From NCBI GenBank assembly GCA_027924645.1, contig BSBN01001149.1:2232001-2296000 (forward strand): a DNA stretch of 64,000 nucleotides. Direction: 5' to 3'. Source of the DNA: Cunninghamia lanceolata. Lineage: Eukaryota > Streptophyta > Pinopsida > Cupressales > Cupressaceae. A program made the translations under genes and the position numbers. Positions 11,910 through 21,864 of this stretch are shown piece by piece (position 1 is the stretch's first letter; each line of letters opens with the position of its first letter). Under the pieces are notes generated by a model. It did not search any database, was not told where the DNA came from, and was given only the letters and a program-made list of their open reading frames with translations.

Positions 11910-12430
11910 TTATTTAGTTTTAAGTTCATCTTGGTTTGATTCATTGTTAGGTGGAATGTTTTCTTGTTGAGGTGCATTTCGTTGGGCAAAATCTTGTCTT
12001 CTTCTTCTTCTTCTTTCTCTTGCTTGTCTATTTCTTTTTGTCTTGTTGCTTATATTTTCAAAAGTATTGTCACATTTTTCCATAGGTTGTCTCATGTTAG
12101 AGGAGGAAGCACCATGTTCAAATATCATTTGTCTTGATGAATTGTTTTGTTCTCGACGACTCACTCTCAATCCTTGTAAGGATGACAGTGGAGGAACCTC
12201 ATCATAGATACCATTTCTCCGTGGATGAGCTAAGTTATGAAACTTTTCCTTATCTACATCTATCACGCCAATTATTTCATCATAGTCATAATAATCTTGG
12301 TTTATTCTTATTTTGTTTTGTCCTCTAGGAAGTTCTTCTAATGCGGGTTGTTTGTCTCTTGTTGTTTGCATAGGAGGCCTAACCACTCTAGATATAAGTT
12401 TGTCTTTGTATCATCTATATTGTAGGAAAG
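11910..12430 (-). pseudogene. C-terminal part of the element B protease-like ORF (split by element C)
   Basis: Open from about 12386 to 11910 on the minus strand. It shows DYYDYDEIIGVIDVDKE, IYDEVPPLSSLQGL, a run of basic residues (RERRRRRRQ) and a polar end. It stays in the same reading frame as 19769-19184 once element C and the duplicated GAAAG are taken out, with a stop near each side of the junction. The tail is homologous to the ends of the A and C frames. No known function beyond being the tail of the element's polyprotein. Confidence 0.65.
12426..12430. repeat. Target-site duplication of element C, left copy (GAAAG)
   Basis: GAAAG lies directly before the element C 5' LTR and again at 19179-19183 directly after the 3' LTR. 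Confidence 0.85.
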
Positions 12431-13677
12431 TGTAACATCAAAAAATGTTCCCTTGGGGGCTTTTCCCTCATAAGGTTTAGCTCCTGGGTCTTTAGTATGC
12501 ATTTAAGACATTTTAGTTCATATTTTGGCATCCCGATAGAATGAGACCTGGGTTTCATGGCAAATTAGACCTAGGAGGACCCCTTGAGCTATACCCTACC
12601 TAAAATAGGGGGGAGGAATTGGGCACCTGTGCCCTAGTCCTACCCTATTTTAGGGCAACTCTAATTTCTGGGTGTCAATTTATGACCGTTAGTTGGTTCT
12701 TTTGCCGACACGGTAAAGTTTTATTTTTAAAATCTTGGCGGGAATGCTTGTAGGTGCATATATAAGCATGTGTAGGCATTCATTTGTAAACTAGATGATT
12801 ACTAGAAAGCCATTGTGTTCTCAAGGTGATTCAAGGCTTTCTATTGTGTTGCAAGAGCAGACTTGTATGTTTTGTGTGTTGATATTTGTAGATTTGAGCA
12901 TCAATCTCCTCATGGCATGAAGAGCATCTTCCTCCATGAGAGCTTCACTACAAGGTGACATAATATTGTGCTTTCATCATTGATTCCTTTGGTTTTTGCC
13001 TCTACCTCACAAGGGCACGCACTCTTTTATCTGACAATGGTGTTCAGAGACTTAAGTGTCCTCTGGAGTTTGACTGAGGCAATCCTCTAAACACCCCAAC
13101 CCCTAAACTAAGTCTTGTGATTGCAGGTTACAGGTGTCGTATCTAGAAAAAGTGGAGTTGTAGGAAGGCTTAGTAGGCATCAAGGATTCAGGATCTGAAG
13201 AAAAGTCAGACAAAGGAGCACTTCTAGGACTAGGGCACCTGCAACAGTGTCCTCTGCAGAAGGATTTCAGGAAATAGAAGTTACAGGGCTGATTAGTGTC
13301 GGAAGGAGGTCCAGATTCCCCAAAAAAGTAGGTACCTTGGACTTGGGCGCCCACACCTTAGTCCCTGACTGTTCCACCTCAGAACCCTGAAAACAGGTAT
13401 TATGTGATTTGTTATTTTACTCCCGTCTGCAAGAGCTTTTTCTGTTATTCGTCAATTTGTTGTTGTATTTGTATAATTAGGGTTTTAATGGTTAATTGGA
13501 CATAAGAGAAGGAAAAATTGATAATTAATTCCCTAATCCAAGTTTCCCTACATTTTCAAGTGACCTAGGGTATGATAGTGCTCACCACTCAACCCTAGAT
13601 CCTTCAATGTATAGTGGAGAGGCGGATTTAAACATCTAAACATTAAAACATTGACAAATCCAATTTTCCACTAAAAA
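12431..13677 (+). repeat. 5' LTR of element C
   Basis: Starts TGTAACATCA, aligns with 17937-19178. TATA box TATATAAG at 12759-12766. The right end (about ACTAAAA) is set by alignment with the 3' LTR end, which abuts the target duplication. Confidence 0.88.
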
Positions 13678-13680
13678 AAT

Positions 13681-13691
13681 TGGTGAACCCA
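13681..13691 (+). other. Primer binding site of element C
   Basis: TGGTGAACCCA three bases after the LTR; matches the tRNA-Trp 3' end in ten of eleven bases (see element A). Confidence 0.6.
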
Positions 13692-15138
13692 TGTTTTTGG
13701 ACTTAAATTACAACTTTCTGAGTGTTTGTCTTCAGATTTGGATTGATTTCATTCATTCACTTGGTTATTTATTTTATTGCATTGAGAAAAATTCAAAAAA
13801 ATTAAAAAATTAGAAAAATACAAAAAAAATTGCATTGTTTAGCTTACTAAATTGAAACAATTCTTCCTAAATTTTCCTAATTCATGATTTTTGCATCATA
13901 TCTAATATAAACTACAGAAAAATCTAAAAAATCAGAAATTTACATTGCATTTTCATCATTTAATTGTTAGGGTTTTGTGGAAATGTAGACAATTTTATAT
14001 AACCTAGTAATTCCAAAATCTAGGGTTTGTAGGCAAAATCTTTTATCAGATTTTTCTACTAATTTTAGAGGCTTATTCAAATTTTCATTTGTCTATAGTC
14101 TTTCATTTTACTGTGAATTTGCATTTAGATTTAAAATATTTGCATTTTTCCATAGAAAATTTCAACAAAAAACTAGCAATTTTGATGCATTTTCATTAAA
14201 TTTGCATGGGTATTTTGCATGTTAAGGATTGAAAATCATTTTTAGATCTAAGAGTAAGTCAAATTCATCATAAATCAGACTTCAAATCATTCGCATAGCA
14301 TTTTGCATCAAGATCTCAAACCTAGGGCTTCAAAAACAACGATTTTCGCTAAAATTGGCCTTATCGACTCTCTAAACATGCACCCTAGGTGTGTTGTGAT
14401 AGTTATTTTGGCATTAATTTTGTGTTATCAAGGTAAACATTTTCTTCCCCTCATAAAAAGCTTCACAACACCCTTTTATCAGGTTATTGTAGTGAAAATT
14501 TTGCAAAAAACTACACATTTTGGCTATTTTTGCCCTAGGGTTTGACCTAGTTTGCACTCCAAGAGTGTTTTGATAAATTTTATGGATTGAGGTGACTGAT
14601 ATTATTTATATTCTTCACTGTACCTCCTAAAATTCCTTACAACACCCCTTTTGCTAGGTCTTGGAATTGAAAAACCATGAAAAATTGCATATTTTGCTAT
14701 ATTTTCACTAGGGTTTTACCTTAAGTGGCACTAAAATCATGTTGTGTTGGGTATTTTGGCACCAAGTAGCTGTTATTACTAATATTATTTTCTTTCCATC
14801 ATCATTTTCCTCACAACACCCTTTGTTATGCTCTTTTGCAGTGAATTTTGGTGAAAAAAGTGCCTATTTTGACATATTTTCGCTATATTTTGACTTGACA
14901 TTCTCTTCGATTTGCATCAAGAGTGTTTTGAGAGTGATTATATTGCTATTTTGGACTGATATCAGACATATAACTCGCTACCCTTTGATTGAAATCCTTA
15001 CAGCATCCTTTTGTGTTATTCATTGGCATTGAAAATCATCGAAAAATCAAACATTTTAGGCTATTTTTTGCTCTTATCTTGCACCAATTTTGGAAAAGCT
15101 TTCAAAATTTGATTTGGCATTGGTTTGAGCATAAAAAT
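13692..15138 (+). other. Untranslated leader of element C with ~180-bp repeats
   Basis: No gene. CACAACACCC or close variants recur at 14464, 14639, 14812 and 15000 (spacings 175, 173, 188), each before TTTT and after a TTGGCA/TTTTGATA region; these are diverged tandem units like those in the element A leader. Short ORFs here are chance. Confidence 0.6.
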
Positions 15139-16179
15139 ATGGCCTCTAATCATAACAGCAACAATAGATTTCCTCCTAGACCTTACATGAAAAGAAAGGC
15201 TCATGAACCTGAAATTGTCTTCACTCCTTATGATAGAACAACTGGAGAAAAAGAAGGACCTCTTTACATCACTGTGAAAATAATGGGAAACCCCATGAAT
15301 GGAACTCTTATCGATCCTACTTGCATGATTAATGTTTCCACTGAGGAGTTCCTCTTTTCACATCAATTAATGCAAGGTTCTTATGACCTCTCGAGCATGA
15401 TGATTAAGACGCATAAGGGAGCCTTTATCAAGCCTTTGGGTAAGATATCTTTATTAGTAACATTATCTAGAAAACATGTCAAACAATGGTTTGATGTTGT
15501 CCCCATTTCTGACCTCTTTCGCATTAAATTGGGACATCTGTGGCTAAAAGAAATGAAAGCTATCCCTTCAACAATACACCATTGTTTGAAATTCCCTCTA
15601 GATGGCCATATAATCACCGTCCCTCAAAACAAGTATAAACCTTTGGTTCAGCAAAAACATTACAAGTTAAATTACTTTTGGGATAAAACTGAAGTACCTA
15701 GTCCTCCCACACAAGAAATGACAAAAGATAAACAACCCACATGTGAAGAGAACTTTAGACCAAAAGGACAAGGTCCCTATGCTGAGGTTCCTCCCCCAAA
15801 ATCCTTACAAGGATTGGGAGATCATTGTCAACAACAAAATGTTCCACTGTGACAAATGAGGTTTGATCCCGGTGCTTCATCTTCTAATTTACACAAGCCT
15901 ATGAAAGAGGATAGCCCTATCTTACAAAAGATAAGTAGTAAAACAAAATGAAATAGAAAAGCAAGAGAAAGAAGAAAAAGAAGACAAGAATATGCTATAA
16001 ACCTTGCCTCTTGACAAGAAAACATTGATCCCAACATTCAAACAAACAATAATTATTATAACGATGAACAACATGATGAACAAGATATGAATATGTCTAT
16101 GGTACCTGACGTCCCACTATCCTCCAACATTAGGGAGTGGGAAGATGATGACGATGATTTGATTATAGACAACTTCTAG
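15139..16179 (+). pseudogene. Retropepsin-like ORF of element C
   Basis: Aspartic proteases of Ty3/gypsy elements cut the Gag-Pol polyprotein. The frame starts at ATG 15139 (MASNHNSNN) and is open to TGA 15850-15852. It shows GPLYITVKIMGNPMNGTLID at about residues 37-56, with the presumed catalytic Asp in LIDPTCMINV, and the C-terminal LGHLWL box at about 135, equivalent to the family LGxPWL. The Asp is followed by Pro-Thr rather than the usual Ser/Thr-Gly; element B has Pro-Asn there, so the family shares the change. Past the TGA the same frame continues, with TGA again at 15948 and 16012, to TAG at 16177 through a basic RERRKRRQ stretch and an acidic end (EWEDDDDDLIIDNF). It ends 20 nt before the intron donor. 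Confidence 0.75.
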
Positions 16180-16198
16180 CCTGAAAAGGGCCCCATAG

Positions 16199-16906
16199 GT
16201 AAGTATCTCTAACCCTTTATCTCTCTTGTAATGTGCTTCCCTCGTGATGTGTTATATGTTGTTTAGGCCTCCTGGGATGACCTTGAATTCTCCCATAAGG
16301 TTCGGGATACTAGGAGACCACCTCTATTGTGACCTTCTTCTATGTGTATCATCATTCTTCTAAATTGCTCTCTTTGATTTCATTGTTGTGTGTTGTGTCT
16401 TACGGACATAGCATCGTGGTTGGTGACTTGGGGGCACCCTCCTACATGACTGTCCCTAAGACACTTGTTTTCTCCTCTCTTATTTATTGTTTCCCTTCCT
16501 CTAGTGTCTCCACCTAGCAGGAGAATGACGACAAATATTTATACTGATGCGGACCTAGTGTCCCTTTCGAGAGCAATCAAAAAATGGACTATAGTTCCTA
16601 ATATGACGATGGGGTTGTATATTTTATCTGACGCTTGGCTAGTGGAAGCACTCATGCTTTCCGCATAGTGAATTTTATGATGTTTCTGTCGCATTTACAA
16701 ACCTTAACAATACTACTACTCCGTGCACCTTTGTTTGCCTTTGAATCTAGCCTTGGTAGTACTTGATTCTGAGACCTTCGTGATATAGCCTCACGGTTAT
16801 CCTCGAACTCTGAATTCATTGTATAACCTTGGCTCTTTGTGTGGTTAAGCATATGCATTGATATTGTTGTTTATCATGATTATGGACACTAAAATGTTTC
16901 TTGCAG
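16199..16906 (+). other. Putative 3' intron of element C
   Basis: Donor ATAG/GTAAGTAT at 16199 and acceptor AATGTTTCTTGCAG/GGATG ending 16906 (708 nt), both near plant consensus. Conserved in position in A and B. Placed after the ORF stop. Confidence 0.6.
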
Positions 16907-17003
16907 GGATGTGTTTGTGGGAACATTTGACGATCGTAAAGTACATTTCACCTCTGAGGGGCATGGGCTTCACGAAAGTCGGTGTTCCTTTGTGTGTTTT
17001 CTT

Positions 17004-17068
17004 CCTACCTTAATGTGATTGATATCGATAAATGATATCAAACACCTTAAGGTGGGGGCATATATAAG
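17004..17068 (+). repeat. Long inverted repeat, G-run and TATA box in element C
   Basis: Arms 17004-17026 and 17034-17055 can pair over about 22 bp; they are followed without gap by GGTGGGGGCATATATAAG (17051-17068). The G-rich run resembles the polypurine tract and the TATA box resembles that of the LTR, so this may be an internal promoter or a second plus-strand primer. Role is inference. Confidence 0.65.
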
Positions 17069-17185
17069 ATAAGCTGTCTGTTATAGATGTTAGCAATGTG
17101 TTTGACCTTAGATGTAGAGACTTGTGCCCCAGAGTAGTGCATCGTGCATCCTGAGTTTGTTTACAATCAATCTATCAATCATGTA

Positions 17186-17310
17186 AGCCCTCTGCGGAGG
17201 TGGGATATCGAGCATATCCTTTTTCTTAAGCCCTCTGCGGAGGCGGGGATAGTGTATTTCTAGAAGCAGATTGTATCATCCTGTCATTTTCAAAAGTCCT
17301 TTGCGAAGGC
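17186..17310 (+). repeat. Three short GC-rich hairpins of element C
   Basis: CCTCTGCGGAGG occurs twice and CCTTTGCGAAGG once, each inside AAGCCC or AAGTCC context. The third copy has changed both stem sides (C-G to T-A), keeping the pairing. Confidence 0.6.
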
Positions 17311-17917
17311 AAGGAGCGGTTCTGTGACTAACTCAATCCTTAAGTGTGTCTTCAGCGATTGTTGTGGTGAAGCCCAATCGTCGGTGTGTGCCTGTAATGT
17401 GCCTGAGATGGTGTTGGACCTAGAAATAGGTACACTCCATCACTTGTCTACCGTGTTTTCTCCGTGTCTTCAAGTGTGTGTGTTTTGGCGTGCTTGTTTT
17501 GGGTGGCATGTTTATTGCCCCATATGCAGAGACTAGCACCCTCGAGTAGTACTTCCTACATTTTTGGGAGGCTTTACGTGTCTTGCATGTATGTTGCCAC
17601 ATATATACTGAGACCTGCGCCCTCAGGTAGTGCATCCTGTATTATGGGAGGTTTGTTTACTTTCCAGTACTTGCATCTGCATTTCATATATATGAGAAAC
17701 ATAAAAGAAAAGATATCATTTCTATGTTCCATGCATTAATGTGTCTTCTATGCATTGATTGTCTTCTCCGTGTTCTGCGTGACTGTAACTGTCTTCTCCA
17801 TGTTTTGCGTGCCTGTTACTATTTTCTATGTGATTGGTGTGTCTTCTCCATGCTTGATGTGTTTGTTGTGTTTGTGACCTTACTTTAATGCATGTATTGG
17901 CCTTGTGTTTATACATA

Positions 17918-17936
17918 CATTAAAGTGGGGGCTAAA
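17918..17936 (+). other. Polypurine tract of element C
   Basis: CATTAAAGTGGGGGCTAAA directly before the 3' LTR TGTAACGTCAG. Confidence 0.75.
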
Positions 17937-19178
17937 TGTAACGTCAGAAAATGTCCCCTTGGGGGCTTTTCCCTCATAAGGTTTAGCTCTTAGGTCTTTA
18001 GTATGCATTTAGGACATTTTAGTTCATATTTTAGCATCCTGATGGAATGAGACTGGGTTTCATGGTAAATTGGACCTAGGCGGACCGCTTGAGCTGTACC
18101 TTGCCTAAAATAAGGGGGAGGACTTGGGCGCTCGTGCCCTAGTCCTACCCTATTTTAGGGCAGCCCCAATTTCTGGGTGTCGGTTTATGACTGTTGGTTC
18201 TTTTGCCAACACGGTAAAGTTTTATTTTTAAAATCTTGGCGGGAATGCTTGTAGGTGCATATATAAGCATGTGTAGGCATTCATTTGTAAACTAGATGAT
18301 TACTAGCAAGCTATTGTGTTCTCAAAGTGATTCAAGGCTTTCTATTGTGTTTCAAGAGCAGACTTGTATGTTTTGTGTGTTGATATTTACAGATTTGAGC
18401 ATCAATCTCCTCATGGCATGAAGAGCATCTTCCTCCATGAGAGCTTCACTACAAGGTGACATAATATTGTGTTTTCATCATTGATTCCTTTGGTTTTTGC
18501 CTCTGCCTCACAAGGGTACGCACTCTTTTATCTGACAACAGTGTCTGGAGACTTAAGTGTCCTTTGGGGTTTGACTGAGGCAAGCCTCTAAACACCACAA
18601 CCCCTAAACCAAGTCTTGTGATTGCAGGTTATAGGTGTCGTATCTGGAAAAAGTGGAGTTGCAGGAATGCTTGGAAGGCATCAAGGATTTAGGATCTAAA
18701 GAAAAGTCAGACAAAGGAGCACTTCTAGGACTAGGGCGCCCGTAACAGTGTCCTCCGCAGATAGATTTCAGGAAATAGAAGTTACAGGCCTGATCAGTGT
18801 CAGAATGAGGTCCAGATTCCCTGAAAAAGCAGGTACCTTGGACTTGAGCGCCCGCACCTTAGTCCTTGACTGTTCCGCCTCGAACCCCCGAAAACAAGTA
18901 TTTTGTGATTTGTTATTTTACTCCCGTTTGCAAGAGCTTTTTTTGTTATTCATCAATTTGTTGTCGTATTTGCATAATTAGGGTTTTAATGGTTAATTGG
19001 ACATAAGAGAAGGAGAAATTGATAATTAATTCACTAAACCAAGTTTCCCTACATCTGCAAGCGATCTAGGGTATGATAGTGCTCGCCACTCAACCCTGGA
19101 TCCTTCAATGTATAGTGGAGAGGCTGATTTAAACATCCAAACATTAAAACATTGACAAATCCAATTTTCCACTAAATA
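17937..19178 (+). repeat. 3' LTR of element C
   Basis: 1242 bp, aligns with 12431-13677; TATA box at 18260-18267. Ends AAATA, then the GAAAG target duplication (19179-19183). Confidence 0.88.
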
Positions 19179-19183
19179 GAAAG

Positions 19184-19769
19184 AGTGACCTCTTCATGAC
19201 TCAGGGTCTCTATCACGTTGCAGCCAAAAGTAGTCAAGAGGAAAGTTGTTGTCCATTGCCAAAGGTTGATATGTATTACGTCGAATGGTACGCACTTGTC
19301 CATGTAAAGGGAATTTTATGCAATTGTGAATAGTTGAAGGGACAACGTTCATAGCTTTTAACCATGGGTGTCCTAGTTTTAATACACAAAGGATGTTGGA
19401 TAAAGGGATAACCTCAAATACTTGATCCACAGCTTTATCAGAAGCTATAACCAATAAAGTTATCTTCCCAAAGGTAGGCATTAAAGCTCCATTATGTGTC
19501 TTAATTCTTATATTCGAAGGTTCATAGGAATCTTGTGTCAAATTATGTGCAAGGATAAACTCTTCCATTATCACATTATTCATGCAATTAGGATCTATAA
19601 GTGTACCATTCACTGGAATCTCCATTATTTTCACAGTAATGTAAAGAGGCCCTTCATTGTCTATGAATGTTTTGTCATGAGGTGTAAATGTAATTTCAGG
19701 TTCAGGGCTCCTTCTTTTCAAATAAGGCCTATAGGGAAGCCTAGAATTGTTGTTGTGATTATAAGCCAT
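19184..19769 (-). pseudogene. Retropepsin-like ORF of element B, N-terminal part
   Basis: Minus-strand ATG at 19769 (MAYNHNNNSRLPYRPYLKRR). The frame carries GPLYITVKIMEIPVNGTLID with the presumed catalytic Asp, then LGHPWLKAMNVVPSTIH, the C-terminal retropepsin box, and ends at TGA 19196-19194, fifteen bases from where element C inserted. It is the same protein family as 15139-16179 (shared NxNNxRxPxRPYxKR start). Beyond the nested element the frame resumes at 12430. The Asp is followed by Pro-Asn, not Ser/Thr-Gly, so activity is doubtful. Confidence 0.75.
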
Positions 19770-20496
19770 GTGTATATGTATTAAAATGTATGTAAAATCA
19801 GATTTTAAAAGATTTTCAATGCTTGTGCAAGGGACAAGTGCAAAACTATGTATGAATATGACCTAAAAATGCTTGATTTTTCACTTTTTTCACAATATTT
19901 CAATGCGAATGACTAAAAGAAAAGGTGTTGTAAATAATTTTATGAGGAGAAGATAATAATAGGTTCAATATTAATCCAATAATGCAATATTGTCCTTCAC
20001 AACACGCCTATAATGCAATTCTAGATAGATGATAAGGCCAAATCTAGTGAAAATGCAAGGTTTTCAAACCCTAGACATAAATTTTTGCAAAGAGGACACT
20101 ATGATGCAACACTACAATTAGAAATCAGTCCTAAATAAGTGTTTAAAAAGTGTAGTAAAATTTGAAACAAAATTTTAACTACAAACCCTAGCTAATGCAA
20201 AACTAGGTTTTTATGAAAAATGCACAATTTCAAGCAATTTTTAACAATTTAAGCATGAAAATGCAATACAAATGAATAATAAATAATGAATTTCTGTAAT
20301 TTAAATTAGATCTAATAAAAATAACAGAAATTAAATGAAATTAGATACAAATTAATTCAAATTATTTGAAAATTCAAGCCAAAAATGCCAAAATTTTCAA
20401 TTTTTTCAATTTTTTTTTACTTTTTCAAATGCAATAAGATGAATGAATGCAAATCTAGAGTGCAACACTCAAAAAGGTGTAAAATTCAAATAAACA
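19770..20496 (-). other. Short leader of element B
   Basis: No gene. AT-rich; contains one leader-repeat landmark (GGTGTTGTAA near 19924) and ACAACACGCC near 19999, so it holds fewer repeat units than the leaders of A and C. Confidence 0.5.
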
Positions 20497-20507
20497 CGGG
20501 TTCACCA
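20497..20507 (-). other. Primer binding site of element B
   Basis: Minus strand TGGTGAACCCG, three bases from the LTR end; all eleven bases complement the tRNA-Trp 3' end as I recall it (CGGGTTCA-CCA). Confidence 0.65.
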
Positions 20508-20510
20508 AAA

Positions 20511-21864
20511 TGTTTAGGTGCGAAAAGAGGGGTTTTCAATTTCAATGGATTTGTGGGTTAAATCCTCCTTTCTCAACAAACATTCAAGGACATATCAATT
20601 GAGTTGAATCACACTTTTGCGAGAGGATTCACCTACATGTTAGGCTATCACTTGGAATGATGTGGAATCTCAGATATTATCAACTAATGTATCAATTTAA
20701 TGCTCAAATACCCTTAAAACCCTAATTATGCAAAATAATAATCAAATTGATGAATTACGACAAATGCTTGCAGATTAAGGTAGTAGGCAAAGATTAATAA
20801 CGGACCATTTTTTGAAGTTCAGGATGCAGAATACTTAGGGACACTAGAACTAACGCCCAAGTCCAATGTGGTGTTTTCTTTTTGCAATCTTGATCTTCGT
20901 CCAACATTGATGTTCACTATACTTTCTATTTCTGTTCCATGAGATGCAGAGGACACTGGCACTAGTGCCCGAGTCCAAGGTAGGGTGATTTTTAGGATGC
21001 CAGAAGCTCTTCAGATACTGATTGTCACTGTCACAATTGTTTATGCATTTTCAACCTCGGAGGACACTGGCATTGGCGCTCGAGTCCAAGCAATCCTTTT
21101 CTTGAGGGATTTGGAATTTGCACACTGTCTTACTGTTCCCTGCAACTCCACTTCGTCAAGATGTGACACCTGTAACCTACAATCACAAGGAGAGTGGTTG
21201 GAGGTTGTGGTATTTAGAGGCTTTCCTTAGTCAAGCCCTAGAGAGACATTCAAGTCTTTTGAACACTGTTGTCAGATAAAGAGTGTGTATCCTTGCGGGA
21301 TAGAGGCAAAAAAATTTGATAAATGATTCAAACACAAATAGATATCACCTCAGAGGTGTAGATCTCACATAGATGAAGGCTCTTCAACACATGAGAGTAT
21401 GAAGCTAAGTCTACAATCACAAACATAATAACAATGCTTTGCTCTACAACAATGAATATCTTGAATGCTCTAAAATCATAAGTTAGCCAAAAGTTCACAA
21501 TCATCTTCTAGTTTGAAAATGAAACCCTAAACATGCTTATATATGCAACTAAACACATTCCCGCTAAGAATTTCATATTTCAAACTTAAGATGTCAACAT
21601 GGGACCTAATTAACGGTCACAAAACTGACATTCAAATTTGGGATCTACCTGAAATAGGACAGGACAAGGGCGCTATCGCCTATGTCCACATGTCCTTTTT
21701 CAAGGCAGGATCAGATGCCACAATGTCCTTCATGCCCCATGTGACATGGGTTTCAGGCCATTTTCTTCTGGGAGTCAAAATGAACATGTATGATCTGCAA
21801 AACAAGGGACCCGGGAGCTAAACCTAGGAGGGAAAAGTCTAGGGAGACATTTTTTGACATAACA
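20511..21864 (-). repeat. 5' LTR of element B
   Basis: 1354 bp, minus strand TGTTATG at 21864 to CACCTAAACA at 20511; aligns with 8606-9953. TATA box near 21536-21548 (minus CATATATAAGC). Confidence 0.85.

Larger units (their letters stand above)
12431..19178 (+). mobile_element. Element C: non-autonomous Ty3/gypsy-like LTR retrotransposon nested in element B
   Basis: 6748 bp, plus strand, flanked by exact GAAAG duplications. 5' LTR 12431-13677, primer site 13681-13691, leader, protease-like frame 15139-16179, intron 16199-16906, inverted repeat 17004-17055, polypurine tract 17918-17936, 3' LTR 17937-19178. The LTRs differ at about one base in ten over the first 280 bp by eye, mostly transitions, so the insertion is old. 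Lacks gag, RT, RNase H and integrase. Confidence 0.9.
8606..21864 (-). mobile_element. Element B: non-autonomous Ty3/gypsy-like LTR retrotransposon, interrupted by element C
   Basis: LTRs at 8606-9953 (3') and 20511-21864 (5') on the minus strand, with a primer site at 20507-20497 and a decayed polypurine tract at 9972-9954. Flanking 5-mers TAAAT (8601-8605) and TAAAC (21865-21869) differ by one transition and are the likely target duplication. Removing the nested element C and one GAAAG gives an element of about 6.5 kb. Its only coding frame is a protease-like one, split by the insertion of C. There is no gag, RT or integrase. Confidence 0.85.
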
